From positions 1 through 38,865 of the forward strand of contig CAZDXJ010000015.1 in NCBI GenBank assembly GCA_964509475.1: a stretch of 38,865 nucleotides of DNA, given 5' to 3'. A model generated the notes under the pieces. It worked only from the letters and a program-made list of their open reading frames with translations. It made no database searches and had not been told where the DNA came from. The translations under genes and the position numbers were made by a program. The stretch is from CAZDXJ01 sp964509475 (GTDB lineage Bacteria > Pseudomonadota > Gammaproteobacteria > Methylococcales > Methylomonadaceae). Of this stretch, positions 1 through 8,908 are shown in pieces; positions within the stretch are counted from its first letter, which is position 1, and each line of letters opens with the position of its first letter.

Positions 1-54
1 CCTTCGACCTGCCGATTATGAGTCGGATGCTCTAACCAACTGAGCTAAGGGCCC
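1..54 (-). tRNA. tRNA with CAT anticodon (Met or Ile2), 3' part cut off by the window edge
   Basis: Read on the minus strand, the sequence starts with acceptor arm GGGCCCT, followed by TA, a D arm GCTC...GAGC around AGTTGGTTA, and an anticodon loop CTCATAA whose CAT anticodon lies at 20-18. The T arm and 3' acceptor strand lie beyond base 1, so only the 5' two thirds are visible. A CAT anticodon can belong to elongator tRNA-Met or to tRNA-Ile2, whose C34 is changed to lysidine by TilS. The D-arm and anticodon context resemble the Ile2 gene found near rpoD in some gammaproteobacteria, but without the T arm I cannot decide. Confidence 0.85.
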
Positions 55-62
55 TTAAAAAA

Positions 63-1856
63 TCAGTCTCCGTCAAGAAAACAGCGTAATTGCTCGGAAC
101 GTGAAGGGTGACGCAACTTACGTAATGCTTTTGCTTCAATTTGACGAATCCGTTCCCGGGTCACATCAAACTGCTTGCCAACTTCTTCCAGGGTATGATC
201 GGTATTCATGTTGATGCCGAAACGCATGCGCAGTACCTTAGCCTCACGGGCCGTCAAGCCAGCGAGTACATTCTGCGTCGATTCCCGCAACCCGGCAATA
301 GTCGCCGACTCTATCGGAGACAATACTTTAGCATCTTCTATGAAATCACCCAAATGCGAATCTTCATCGTCGCCAATCGGTGTTTCCATAGAAATAGGTT
401 CCTTGGCAATTTTCAAAACCTTACGCACCTTGTCTTCCGGCATTTCCATGCGCTCGGACAATTCTTCAGGCGTTGCTTCGCGGCCCATTTCCTGTAAAAT
501 CTGCCGCGATACCCGATTCAACTTATTGATTGTCTCAATCATATGTACCGGAATACGAATTGTTCTGGCCTGATCGGCAATGGATCGGGTAATCGCCTGG
601 CGGATCCACCAAGTCGCATAAGTGGAAAACTTGTATCCACGCCGGTATTCAAATTTATCCACCGCTTTCATCAAACCGATATTGCCCTCCTGAATCAAAT
701 CCAGGAACTGCAAACCGCGGTTGGTGTATTTTTTTGCAATCGAAATAACCAAACGCAGATTGGCTTCAATCATTTCCTTTTTCGCCCGTCTGGCCTTGGC
801 CTCACCAATCGATTTGCGCCGGTTGATATCTTTGAGCGCGGCAATATCCATGGCATTTTGTTCTGCGATTGCCTGCAATTTTTCCTGGGCTTTTTTTATC
901 TCGCCGGCATATTCGCGCAATGCGGACGAATAGGCATGACTGCCGTTCAGATAAGGCTCCAGCCATGCCAAATCGGTTTCATTATTGACAAAGGCGGATA
1001 AAAATTCCTTACGCGGCATGCCCGCTTTTTTGACACATAAATCAAGAATGACTCTTTCCTGACGGCGAATTTCCTCGGCGATATCATTGACAATATGGGT
1101 CAATATCCGCAAATATTGTGGTGTCCATTTAAATTCACTGAAACTTTCGGCCACTTCCTCAAAAGCCTGTTCCGTCTTTTTGTGTTCATAGCCGTATTTT
1201 TTCAGAGCCGCAGCAAGTGCTTCTCGCTTTTGCGCCAAAACATCGACTTTTTTCTTGACCTCATCATAATCCAGACCCGGCGCATCCTCTTCCGCAGGCT
1301 CCTCCTTGATGGATGGAATAACATCGACATCTTCTTCCGGATCGGCCCGATCAGCAAAACCCGAAATCAAATCGCCCAGGCGGCTGCCTTTCTCGGCACA
1401 AATCGAATCGAATGATTGTAAAAAATAGTCAACCACTCGCGTGGATCTGGAAATGGATTTTATGACATGCTGTAATCCTGATTCAATGCGCTTGGCAATA
1501 CGTAACTCATCTTCACGAGTCAATAGTTCAACCGAGCCCATTTCTCTCATATACATGCGCACGGGATCGGTAGTGCGGCCAAATTCACTGTCTACGGATG
1601 CCAAAGCCACCACTTCCGCCGCTTCGGTATCATCGCTATCAACCGCAGCATCGGTAATCAACGAGTCATCATCCGGCGCAACCTCATTGACTTGGATACC
1701 CATATCATTGATCATGCCAATGATATCTTCAATTTGCTCAGGATCAACAATATCACTCGGCAAATGATCATTAACTTCGGCATAAGTCAGGTAACCCTGC
1801 ATCTTGCCTTTCGCAATCAAGTGTTTTAGTTGAGATTGTTGCTGTTCTTGATTCAT
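63..1856 (-). CDS. rpoD: RNA polymerase primary sigma factor RpoD (sigma70)
   Basis: This is the housekeeping sigma factor that directs RNA polymerase to -10/-35 promoters. The protein has 597 residues, close to the usual gammaproteobacterial length. Region 1.1 is at the N terminus; region 1.2 follows with DPVRMYMREMG at about 97-107. A long acidic non-conserved region with EEDVDVIPSIKEEPAEED comes next, then region 2 with the YATWWIRQAITR helix that melts and reads the -10 element. Region 4.2, VTRERIRQIEAKALRKLR, reads the -35 element near the C terminus. It is the last gene of the rpsU-yqeY-dnaG-rpoD cluster, starting 65 nt after dnaG. Identification is secure. Confidence 0.99.
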   Translation of the reverse strand: MNQEQQQSQLKHLIAKGKMQGYLTYAEVNDHLPSDIVDPEQIEDIIGMINDMGIQVNEVAPDDDSLITDAAVDSDDTEAAEVVALASVDSEFGRTTDPVRMYMREMGSVELLTREDELRIAKRIESGLQHVIKSISRSTRVVDYFLQSFDSICAEKGSRLGDLISGFADRADPEEDVDVIPSIKEEPAEEDAPGLDYDEVKKKVDVLAQKREALAAALKKYGYEHKKTEQAFEEVAESFSEFKWTPQYLRILTHIVNDIAEEIRRQERVILDLCVKKAGMPRKEFLSAFVNNETDLAWLEPYLNGSHAYSSALREYAGEIKKAQEKLQAIAEQNAMDIAALKDINRRKSIGEAKARRAKKEMIEANLRLVISIAKKYTNRGLQFLDLIQEGNIGLMKAVDKFEYRRGYKFSTYATWWIRQAITRSIADQARTIRIPVHMIETINKLNRVSRQILQEMGREATPEELSERMEMPEDKVRKVLKIAKEPISMETPIGDDEDSHLGDFIEDAKVLSPIESATIAGLRESTQNVLAGLTAREAKVLRMRFGINMNTDHTLEEVGKQFDVTRERIRQIEAKALRKLRHPSRSEQLRCFLDGD

Positions 1857-1921
1857 TATCTACCCGTAAAAATTATTTCCAGACACACCAAAACTGATCA
1901 GGAAATTATAACAAACTAAAT

Positions 1922-3670
1922 TTATTTAACAAGCTTGATATTTCGCTTTTTTTCCAATAAAGTCAATAACATTGCCCGTTCCTGTTCGTTCAGTCCTGTT
2001 TTTTGCTCTTTTGCGATCAACGCCTCCAAACCTTTCTCCCGATCTTGCTCAAGCATTCTGTCAACAGCCCCGCCAAACTCCAGCTCCAGCCCCTCCCCGG
2101 GAATCAAAGCTGATAATTGCACAAGCGCTTTAACTGTTTTTTCTTCCGGCAAACCCCGGAAACTTTCAATCAAAGCCGCCGTATTCACCCGCGGATTATC
2201 CATAATATGCCGCACAATCTGTTTAAACAAAGCGATACCCGGCATATCCAGACCCGTCCAATCGATATTTTTTTGCTCGACAACGGCAATCAATTCCGGA
2301 TTTTGCAGTAACAAAGCTATCGCTATCCTCACTGGCGATCGATTTCCATGCATTTCCTTGCCGCTTACCCGCGCCGACCTGTTAAGTGTAGCCGGATTAT
2401 CCAAAACATCCAGTGTTTGCACTTTTGCCAACTCCTTTAAACGCGCAAACATCATTGCTCTGAACGCACTTTCTGGAAGACGGCTCAGATAAGGCTTGGC
2501 CCGCTCCACCAAAGCAGCACGGCCTTCCATTTGCTGTAGACTTAAATCCTCGCTCAAATGTTCAAAAAAATATTCCGACAAAGAACAGGCATCGGATATC
2601 CTGTTTTCAAACACATCCCTCCCTTCATCCCGTACCAGAGAATCTGGATCGACACCTTCCGGCAACAACATAATATGAATTTGCCTACCATCCCGAAGAC
2701 AAGGAATTGCTGCATCGATTGCCCGCCACACCGCTTGCCGGCCGGCATTATCGCCATCAAAACAAAACACCAGCTGACGGGAAAAACGAAACAGCAGATC
2801 GATATGGGCGCGACCCACCGCAGTCCCCAGACAGGCCACCGCATAACGAATACCCACCTGGGCAAGCGTTATAACATCCAGATAACCTTCCGTGACAAGA
2901 ATTTTTTTTGGCTTGGCATCGTACGCCAATAACTCATAAAGCCCATAAACCTCACGGCTTTTATGAAAAACCGGCGTCTCAGGAGAATTCAAATATTTTG
3001 GCAGTGCGTCATCCAGCACCCTCCCGCCAAAACCAAGCACCCGCCCCCGCCGGTCACGAACCGGAAACATGAGCCGCCTGCGAAACCGATCATACACCCG
3101 CCCGGTTTCTTTGGCAGCCAACAACCCCGCTTCTAGCAAATGTTTTTTGTCAAACCGGCTGACCAGAAAATCCCAGCAATCAGGGGCATAACCCAACTGG
3201 AAATCACGCGCTGCCTGACCGCTCACCCCCCTTCCTTTTAAATAGGCAACCGCTTCACGTCCCCGCGCGGTGCGTAACTGTTCCGCATAACAAAGCGCCA
3301 CCTGTTGCAGCAACTCATACAGGCGGCCGGAATTTTCTTTATCGGTTTTGCCGAGGGAGCCCGCATCACTCTCCCTCGGCACATCCAGACCCAGTACAGC
3401 CGCCAACTCCTCGATCGCCTCAACAAAATTCAAGTGGCTGTAATCCATCAAAAAACTGATGGCATTGCCACTCACGCCACAACCAAAACAATGGTAAAAC
3501 TGCTTGCTGCGGCTGACCGTGAAACTCGGCGTTTTTTCGTTATGGAAGGGACAACGGGCAATGAAATTAGCGCCCGATTTCTTTAGCGGGACATGCTTGT
3601 CGATTAAATCGACAATATCAATACGAACCAGGAGCTCATCGATAAAACTTCTCGGAATTCTACCTGACAC
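1922..3670 (-). CDS. dnaG: DNA primase DnaG
   Basis: DnaG makes the RNA primers for leading- and lagging-strand replication in association with DnaB helicase. The 582-residue protein shows the N-terminal CHC2 zinc finger with ligands C40, H43, C61 and C64. The basic RFRRRLMFP segment of the polymerase core begins near residue 195. The TOPRIM fold has the catalytic glutamate E261 in LVTEGYLD and acidic residues in FDGDNAG (304-310). The rest is the helical DnaB-binding region. It sits between yqeY (48 nt upstream) and rpoD (65 nt downstream), the conserved order in this class. All expected catalytic residues are visible. Confidence 0.99.
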   Translation of the reverse strand: MSGRIPRSFIDELLVRIDIVDLIDKHVPLKKSGANFIARCPFHNEKTPSFTVSRSKQFYHCFGCGVSGNAISFLMDYSHLNFVEAIEELAAVLGLDVPRESDAGSLGKTDKENSGRLYELLQQVALCYAEQLRTARGREAVAYLKGRGVSGQAARDFQLGYAPDCWDFLVSRFDKKHLLEAGLLAAKETGRVYDRFRRRLMFPVRDRRGRVLGFGGRVLDDALPKYLNSPETPVFHKSREVYGLYELLAYDAKPKKILVTEGYLDVITLAQVGIRYAVACLGTAVGRAHIDLLFRFSRQLVFCFDGDNAGRQAVWRAIDAAIPCLRDGRQIHIMLLPEGVDPDSLVRDEGRDVFENRISDACSLSEYFFEHLSEDLSLQQMEGRAALVERAKPYLSRLPESAFRAMMFARLKELAKVQTLDVLDNPATLNRSARVSGKEMHGNRSPVRIAIALLLQNPELIAVVEQKNIDWTGLDMPGIALFKQIVRHIMDNPRVNTAALIESFRGLPEEKTVKALVQLSALIPGEGLELEFGGAVDRMLEQDREKGLEALIAKEQKTGLNEQERAMLLTLLEKKRNIKLVK

Positions 3671-3718
3671 CAGTTAATAAGCTCCTGTTTAACGCAGCGG
3701 CTCAAGGTCAAGTTGAAA

Positions 3719-4168
3719 CTATGCCGTCAATCTATCCTTAATCAAAGCACTGACAGCCGACATATCCGCGCGGCCTTGCATCTTAGGTTTCAACAGCCCC
3801 ATAACTTTCCCCATATCCCGAATTGAAGCCGCCCCGCTTTCGGCTATTGCCTCCGCGACCATAGCCTCTATTTCCGGCGCAGACAAAGCTTGTGGCAAAA
3901 AATCCTGAATAACCTGGATTTCTGCCGCCTCAACTTCCGCCAAATCATCCCGCCCCGCTTCCTTATACTGGCGGATTGATTCACGGCGTTGTTTTTGCAT
4001 CTTATCCAAAGCTGCAATAACCTGCGCATCATCCAACTCAATGCGTTGATCAACCTCCTGTTGCTTGATCGCCGCCATAATCAGGCGGATCACACCCAAC
4101 CGGGATTTGTCACCGCTTTTCATGGCGGCTTTCATTGCATCCCTGATACGACCTTTCAATGCGCTCAT
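3719..4168 (-). CDS. yqeY: GatB/YqeY domain protein
   Basis: A 149-residue protein of the YqeY family, related to the C-terminal tRNA-binding domain of the GatB subunit of aspartyl/glutamyl-tRNA amidotransferase. Its exact role is not established. The sequence is typical of the family: the N-terminal helical part includes GDKSRLGVIRLIMAAIKQQEVD, and the C-terminal domain includes DFLPQALSAPEIEAMVAEAI and a GKVMGLLKPKMQGRADMS segment. It starts 12 nt after rpsU, so the two are almost certainly cotranscribed. The full family length is present and I see no defects. Confidence 0.96.
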   Translation of the reverse strand: MSALKGRIRDAMKAAMKSGDKSRLGVIRLIMAAIKQQEVDQRIELDDAQVIAALDKMQKQRRESIRQYKEAGRDDLAEVEAAEIQVIQDFLPQALSAPEIEAMVAEAIAESGAASIRDMGKVMGLLKPKMQGRADMSAVSALIKDRLTA

Positions 4169-4180
4169 ATCCTGACCAGC

Positions 4181-4414
4181 TTACTGTTGCGGCCGGCCGC
4201 GGCGCAAATTTTTCAAAGCATAACGCTCGCGAGCCAGTTTTTTCAGATGCCGCTTCACAGCCGCAGCAGATTTACGCTTGCGTTCTGCCGTTGGTTTTTC
4301 ATAAAATTCACGGCGACGAACTTCTGACAAAACCCCTGCTTTTTCACAAGAACGTTTAAAACGGCGAATCGCCATATCGAAAGGTTCATTTTCTTTAACT
4401 TTTATAGACGGCAT
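4181..4414 (-). CDS. rpsU: 30S ribosomal protein bS21
   Basis: bS21 is a small, very basic protein of the 30S platform near the anti-Shine-Dalgarno end of 16S rRNA. The 77 residues start with MPSIKVKENEPFDMAIRRFKR and contain the family core CEKAGVLSEVRRREFYEKP. The protein is a few residues longer than the 71-residue E. coli form because of a short RGRPQQ tail. The ATG is preceded by GAGG at a 6-nt spacing. It is the first gene of the minus-strand cluster that continues with yqeY, dnaG and rpoD, and is preceded by the promoter at 4480-4508. Confidence 0.98.
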   Translation of the reverse strand: MPSIKVKENEPFDMAIRRFKRSCEKAGVLSEVRRREFYEKPTAERKRKSAAAVKRHLKKLARERYALKNLRRGRPQQ

Positions 4415-4479
4415 TTGATTCCTCTGTTGTAATTAAGAAAGACTAGAGCCGCCAAAAGCGACCCGGAAAAAATTTTTTC

Positions 4480-4508
4480 ATTCTACCTCTTTTATCCCAA
4501 GGGATCAA
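4480..4508 (-). promoter_or_regulatory. Sigma70-type promoter for rpsU-yqeY-dnaG-rpoD
   Basis: On the minus strand TTGATC (4508-4503) and TAGAAT (4485-4480) are separated by 17 bp, the ideal spacer for a sigma70 promoter. The -10 lies 65 nt upstream of the rpsU ATG. The site overlaps the leader of the divergent tsaD gene, whose ATG is at 4516. This is pattern matching only; no transcript data are available here. Confidence 0.7.
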
Positions 4509-4515
4509 AAACAAA

Positions 4516-5532
4516 ATGTATGTACTCGGCATAGAAACATCCTGCGATGAAACCGGCGTCGCTGTTTACCATGCAAGCCGCGGCTTGCAAGCCCATTGTC
4601 TGTACAGCCAGATTGCCATGCACAACGAATACGGTGGCGTAGTACCTGAATTGGCATCACGCGATCATATCCGAAAATTACTACCGCTGATCAAACAAGT
4701 CTTGCATGACAGCCATATCAATAAACGTGACATTCAAGGTGTCGCCTACACGGCCGGGCCAGGGCTTATTGGCGCCCTGCTGGTCGGCGCCAGCACAGCC
4801 AGAAGCCTGGCCTGGGCCTGGGGCGTGCCCGCGATCGCCGTACACCACATGGAAGGCCACCTGCTGGCGCCCATGCTTGAAAACAACCCTCCTCCCTTTC
4901 CATTCATCGCTTTACTGGTTTCCGGCGGCCACACCTTGTTGATTAACGTGACAGCTATTGGCCAATACCAGCTGCTCGGCGAATCACTTGATGATGCCGC
5001 CGGTGAAGCGTTTGACAAAACCGCGAAAATGCTGGGTCTGCCCTATCCCGGGGGGCCTCACCTGGCCGAGCTTGCCCGGCAGGGCCGAACCCGCTTCCGT
5101 TTTCCACGGCCAATGACCGATCGCCCGGGCCTCGACTTCAGCTTCAGCGGTTTAAAAACATTCACTATGAATACATTGAACAAAACCGGCAAAACCATGC
5201 AGGATAAAGCCGATATCGCCTATGCCTTCGAGCAGGCAGTTGCCGAAACCCTGGCCATAAAATGCCGCCGGGCACTACAGCAAACCGGTTTGACGCGACT
5301 GGTTGTCGCGGGCGGTGTCAGCGCCAATCAGACCCTAAGAGCCGCATTGACTTCGATGACAAAACAACAACACGCCGCGGTATTTTTTCCCAGCCCTGTA
5401 TTCTGTACCGATAACGGTGCCATGATTGCTTATGCCGGTTGCCAACGATTACTTGCAGGACAACATGAATCACTGGCAATCAACGCCAGACCTCGCTGGC
5501 CAATAGAGCGCCTGACCGACGCCCAAAAATGA
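4516..5532 (+). CDS. tsaD: tRNA N6-adenosine threonylcarbamoyltransferase TsaD
   Basis: TsaD, with TsaB and TsaE, transfers the threonylcarbamoyl group from threonylcarbamoyl-AMP to A37 of tRNAs that read ANN codons. The protein has 338 residues, the normal length. It starts with the ASKHA-fold signature VLGIETSCDETG (3-14). The metal ligands H111 and H115 are in the HHMEGHLLAP segment, and the nucleotide-binding part includes LLVSGGHTLL, DDAAGEAFDK and VVAGGVSANQTLR. It is divergent from rpsU with about 100 bp between the two start codons. That arrangement is widely conserved. The tsaB and tsaE partners are not in this window. Confidence 0.98.
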   Translation: MYVLGIETSCDETGVAVYHASRGLQAHCLYSQIAMHNEYGGVVPELASRDHIRKLLPLIKQVLHDSHINKRDIQGVAYTAGPGLIGALLVGASTARSLAWAWGVPAIAVHHMEGHLLAPMLENNPPPFPFIALLVSGGHTLLINVTAIGQYQLLGESLDDAAGEAFDKTAKMLGLPYPGGPHLAELARQGRTRFRFPRPMTDRPGLDFSFSGLKTFTMNTLNKTGKTMQDKADIAYAFEQAVAETLAIKCRRALQQTGLTRLVVAGGVSANQTLRAALTSMTKQQHAAVFFPSPVFCTDNGAMIAYAGCQRLLAGQHESLAINARPRWPIERLTDAQK

Positions 5533-5707
5533 ACTCCGAGCAAAAAATCCTAAGCCATTGATATAAAAAGAAAAATAAAAAATACCGCATATCTATAATC
5601 GATTGCTCTTTAACTGTTTAAAGATTTGTCCAACAAGATCATTTCCAATTATCTCTACAGGCATTACAATACCTGGCACCAATCGTTTCCATGCTTGATT
5701 GCCACAA

Positions 5708-6781
5708 ATGCACAAAAACAAAAGACATCGACGCCACAAAAAACGCTTCACTACAACAGGATTCATGATCTTCATATCACTGTCAGGATTGATCCTTGCC
5801 TTCGGTTTGTGGTTTCATTTGACTGTCAGCACTTCCAAACCGGCGGCGGTGTGGTTTCAGGCCAAAGGGGATGACAATCGCTCGGTATTTTTACCGGAAG
5901 ATGACGCTCCCCATACCGACAAGATCGAGTGGTGGTACTACAATGGCCACCTCACCAGCGAATCCGGCAAGCAGTTCAGTTTTCACTACTGCATTTTTTT
6001 GATAAACGGCATGATGACACATACTATTGCCCAGGTATCGCTTGCCGATCATCAAACCAAAAAACATTATCTGGCACAAAGGCGCACCGGCGGCAACCCG
6101 TCACTGGGAACATTCAAGCAATTTCAGTTTACGTTGCGTGACTGGCAGATGAAGGGCGGCAATGGCGAGGATAGATTACATGCTGTAACGGATCAGTTCA
6201 GTTTCGACTTGCAGCTTTCCAGTCATGCCGCACCGGTGCTGCATGGAAGAGGCGGTATCATCAGTCTTGGTGCCGCGGGTGACAGCTATTATTATTCACG
6301 CGAAAGAATGGCCATCACCGGCACCCTAAAAACCGGTAAAACCGATGAAACTGTACACGGCCTGGCCTGGTTTGATCACCAGTGGGGCAATTTTTCCATA
6401 GGCCAGCTGGGCTGGGACTGGTTCAGCTTGCAAATGGACAATGGCACCGATATCATGATTTACCAATTACGTGATCGATTAAACAAACCGGTTCTCTACA
6501 CGGGCAGTGTTACCCAAAATGGCAACACGGAAATATTGTCAAACGACGATTTCATCATGATCCCCGGCCACCCGTGGGTCAGTAAAAAAACCGGAATCCG
6601 CTACCCCCTGACATGGCATATAAAAATCCCCGATCACAACATTGATATTACCACCCGCAGCATTATAAATGACAGCGAATTTGATGCCCGGCTGACAACG
6701 TATAATGTCTATTGGGAAGGCGCTGTGGAAGTGAAAGGATCGCATCATGGCAAAGGATTTATGGAACTCAGTGGTTATTGA
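5708..6781 (+). CDS. Membrane-anchored AttH/lipocalin-like (carotenoid 1,2-hydratase-like) protein
   Basis: About 357 residues. A very basic start is followed by one hydrophobic segment (about residues 17-37, FMIFISLSGLILAFGLWF), suggesting a signal anchor with the rest in the periplasm. The body carries the hallmark IEWWYYNGHL motif and a later WFDHQWGNF motif of the AttH/CrtC-type double-lipocalin family (COG5621, often labelled predicted secreted hydrolase or hydroxyneurosporene synthase-like). Members often sit beside ABC-type permease genes; none is present here. No carotenoid genes are nearby, so a carotenoid hydratase role is not supported by context. I chose ATG 5708; a TTG at 5699 would add three residues. 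Confidence 0.8.
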   Translation: MHKNKRHRRHKKRFTTTGFMIFISLSGLILAFGLWFHLTVSTSKPAAVWFQAKGDDNRSVFLPEDDAPHTDKIEWWYYNGHLTSESGKQFSFHYCIFLINGMMTHTIAQVSLADHQTKKHYLAQRRTGGNPSLGTFKQFQFTLRDWQMKGGNGEDRLHAVTDQFSFDLQLSSHAAPVLHGRGGIISLGAAGDSYYYSRERMAITGTLKTGKTDETVHGLAWFDHQWGNFSIGQLGWDWFSLQMDNGTDIMIYQLRDRLNKPVLYTGSVTQNGNTEILSNDDFIMIPGHPWVSKKTGIRYPLTWHIKIPDHNIDITTRSIINDSEFDARLTTYNVYWEGAVEVKGSHHGKGFMELSGY

Positions 6782-6787
6782 GGTTTT

Positions 6788-6910
6788 ATGAAAAATATAA
6801 TTTCACATGTTTTTTGCACTTCAAAATTTAACAAAAGAGTATTTGAAAGACATGATTTTTTCTTTAAAAAACAAGCGCGAACAACGTCTTTGTTTTCGAA
6901 AATCTTGTAA
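6788..6910 (+). CDS. Possible 40-residue basic peptide upstream of the phosphatase gene
   Basis: A short open frame starting ATG 6788 encodes a Lys/Arg/Phe-rich peptide beginning MKNIISHVFC. Its stop TAA (6908-6910) overlaps the ATG (6910) of the next gene as TAATG, which could couple translation. It matches no family I know. The region is AT-rich and the frame could exist by chance, so this is tentative. A leader peptide or plain intergenic DNA are the alternatives. Confidence 0.25.
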   Translation: MKNIISHVFCTSKFNKRVFERHDFFFKKQARTTSLFSKIL

Positions 6911-7371
6911 TGATGGAGTACCCGGTCTTGTTCAATAATATCCTGATTGTTTGTATCGGCAATATCTGCAGAAGTCCGATAGCGGAAGGTTTATTGAAAC
7001 ACACCCTGAAAACAACCGACAGGCAGAATTGCCATATCGAATCCGCCGGACTGCATGCCCTTGTCGGTCACAGGCCCGATAAAAAAGCATGTCAATTAAT
7101 GCAGGAAAAAGGTATTGACATCTCAGAATATCAGGCATGCCAGATCAATCGCGACATGATCCGAAAATCGGATTTGATACTGGTCATGGAATCGTTCCAA
7201 AAAAAGGCTATAGAACAAATGGAAGCCAGCGCCAAGGGAAAAACCTTCCGCTTGGGCGAATGGGGTGAAGGCGACATACCCGATCCATATCAAAAAGACA
7301 TATCATTTTTTCGACACGTTACGTCCATGATCGAAAGCGCGACCGCAAAATGGGTGCAAAGATTGCCATAA
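6910..7371 (+). CDS. wzb: Low-molecular-weight protein tyrosine phosphatase (Wzb/Etp-like)
   Basis: A cytoplasmic phosphatase of 153 residues. The P-loop C-x4-CRSP is visible as VCIGNICRSP, with nucleophile C15 and R21, and the general-acid loop DPY is at 125-127. Wzb-type enzymes remove phosphate from the C-terminal tyrosine cluster of Wzc-type kinases and so permit capsule or exopolysaccharide assembly. The location directly before a Wza-like exporter and two Wzc-like kinases makes that the obvious role here. Arsenate reductases share the fold, but the context argues against one. A second ATG three bases downstream is an equally possible start. Confidence 0.92.
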   Translation: MMEYPVLFNNILIVCIGNICRSPIAEGLLKHTLKTTDRQNCHIESAGLHALVGHRPDKKACQLMQEKGIDISEYQACQINRDMIRKSDLILVMESFQKKAIEQMEASAKGKTFRLGEWGEGDIPDPYQKDISFFRHVTSMIESATAKWVQRLP

Positions 7372-7468
7372 AACAGAAATGAATCAAAAAACGGAAAGCT
7401 TCTGGACTGTATATTTTAATCCATAGAAATATAAAGAGCTGTTTGGATGCATCGGATTTATAATGAAT

Positions 7469-7484
7469 CGATTTTATAAAATCG
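7469..7484. promoter_or_regulatory. Perfect 16-bp palindrome upstream of the export gene
   Basis: CGATTTTATAAAATCG is its own reverse complement. It lies about 90 bp upstream of the Wza-like gene in an AT-rich 203-bp gap and 14 bp before a tandem repeat. It has the size and symmetry of a dimeric repressor or activator site. The binding protein is unknown. Confidence 0.4.
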
Positions 7485-7497
7485 TCTATTTTTTAGC

Positions 7498-7537
7498 TCT
7501 TAATTCACATGTACTATTCTTAATTCACATGTACTAT
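7498..7537 (+). repeat. Two perfect tandem copies of a 20-bp unit in the export-gene leader
   Basis: The 20-bp unit at 7498-7517, containing TTCACATGTACTAT, is repeated exactly at 7518-7537. The second copy runs into TATACT (7535-7540), a plausible -10 element about 35 bp before the Wza-like ATG at 7575. No good -35 sits at the right distance, which would suit an activator-dependent promoter whose activator binds the repeats. The regulatory role is inference. Confidence 0.5.
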
Positions 7538-7574
7538 ACTTTAACTTTAAAAAAAATTTTGGTCTGGAAATAAA

Positions 7575-8771
7575 ATGCTAAAGCTGTTGTTTATCTCGTT
7601 TATTGCCGTTCATCTTACCGCCTGCACAATCATCCCGGGTATGCACATGACCCCGTTCAAGGATGAATCCAGCACGCTGATGCCGGTTAAGGAAAACAAT
7701 GCGACTTTGTTGAAAAAACTCAAGATTACCCCAATTACGGCTCAATTGATTATTGAACTGGAAAAGGATATCAACAACCGCAGTCTCGGCCCGAATAACG
7801 TTGCCAACCTTTATTTCGAATACCGTATCGGATCGCCAGCCCAACACGGCGTTCCGGAACAGCAACCCTATACCCAATACCGGGTCGGTCCTCGAGACAT
7901 ACTTACCATTACCGTCTGGGAACACCCGGAACTGACCATTCCAGCAGGGGAATTCCGTTCAGCCGAAAGCGCGGGTAACGTCGTCGGTGAGGACGGCAAC
8001 ATTTACTTTCCCTATGCCGGTATTGTCAAGGCTGCGGGCCACACCGTCGAGGAAATACGCGCTGAATTAACCCGCCGGCTTTCCAAATATATAGAGCGGG
8101 TGCAGCTGGATGTGCGCGTGGCCGCTTATCGGAGCCAGCGGGTTTATGTCGTGGGTGAGGTCAACAACCCCGGTATCCAGGTGGTCAAGGACATTCCATT
8201 AACTGTATTGGAAGCCATTAACAGTGCCGGTGGTGTTACTGAAAAAGCCGATCAGCGCAATGTTACCCTGACCCGGGACGGAAAAACCTACAGCATTAAC
8301 CTGCTGGCTCTCTATGAAGGCGGCGATATCCGGCAGAATATTTTACTCCGGCAGGGCGATGTTCTGAATGTACCCGATAATGAATTTAATAAGGTATTTT
8401 TGTTCGGTGAAATTGGCAGTGGCGGCGCCGGTGCTGGCCGAACCCGATCCGTGCCCATGAACAAAGGCCGCATGACCTTGACCGAAGCCTTGAACGTGGG
8501 CGGCAGCATACGCCAGACCACTGCGGATGCGGCGCGTATTTTCGTATTCCGCAGCGCTCTGGGAAAACCCCGCATATTCCATCTCGATGCCAAATCGCCG
8601 GATGCCCTGATACTGGCGGATCGTTTTCCTTTACAACCGCATGATATTATCTTTATTGATCGCGCCGAAGGTATCCGCTGGAACCAGATCATCGCCCAGA
8701 TTGCGCCAACCGTGGCCCTGTTGAATCAATTTGACGGCGCCTTCAATGTACAGCCTTTTGTAGGTCAATAA
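7575..8771 (+). CDS. wza: Polysaccharide export outer-membrane lipoprotein (Wza family)
   Basis: A 398-residue outer-membrane polysaccharide exporter. The N terminus is a lipoprotein signal ending in LTAC, giving lipidated C17. The poly-export domain starts around residue 100 (YRVGPRDILTITVWEHPEL) and includes VVGEDGNIYFPYAG. SLBB-type beta-grasp domains follow, with QRVYVVGEVNNPG and later VFLFGEIGSGG. The C terminus has a possible amphipathic helix (WNQIIAQIAPTVALLNQF), like the helix barrel of E. coli Wza. It follows the Wzb-like phosphatase after 203 bp and precedes the Wzc-like kinases. Together they would form an envelope-spanning export complex. The gene is complete. Confidence 0.95.
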   Translation: MLKLLFISFIAVHLTACTIIPGMHMTPFKDESSTLMPVKENNATLLKKLKITPITAQLIIELEKDINNRSLGPNNVANLYFEYRIGSPAQHGVPEQQPYTQYRVGPRDILTITVWEHPELTIPAGEFRSAESAGNVVGEDGNIYFPYAGIVKAAGHTVEEIRAELTRRLSKYIERVQLDVRVAAYRSQRVYVVGEVNNPGIQVVKDIPLTVLEAINSAGGVTEKADQRNVTLTRDGKTYSINLLALYEGGDIRQNILLRQGDVLNVPDNEFNKVFLFGEIGSGGAGAGRTRSVPMNKGRMTLTEALNVGGSIRQTTADAARIFVFRSALGKPRIFHLDAKSPDALILADRFPLQPHDIIFIDRAEGIRWNQIIAQIAPTVALLNQFDGAFNVQPFVGQ

Positions 8772-8908
8772 CTATTGCCCTGACTTGCTTTCCGGCCAAG
8801 CCAGGGCATTTTATTGTGCCTTTCATAAATTAAATTTGTAGCTACCCAACCTGTTTTATTGTAAAAAATATGTATCTACTCACCCCTCTGAAAAGCAGGT
8901 GCAGGTTG

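Noticed and set aside
7498..7537. Tandem 20-bp repeat as a possible CRISPR array
   Set aside because: Only two copies with no spacer between them and no cas genes in the window.
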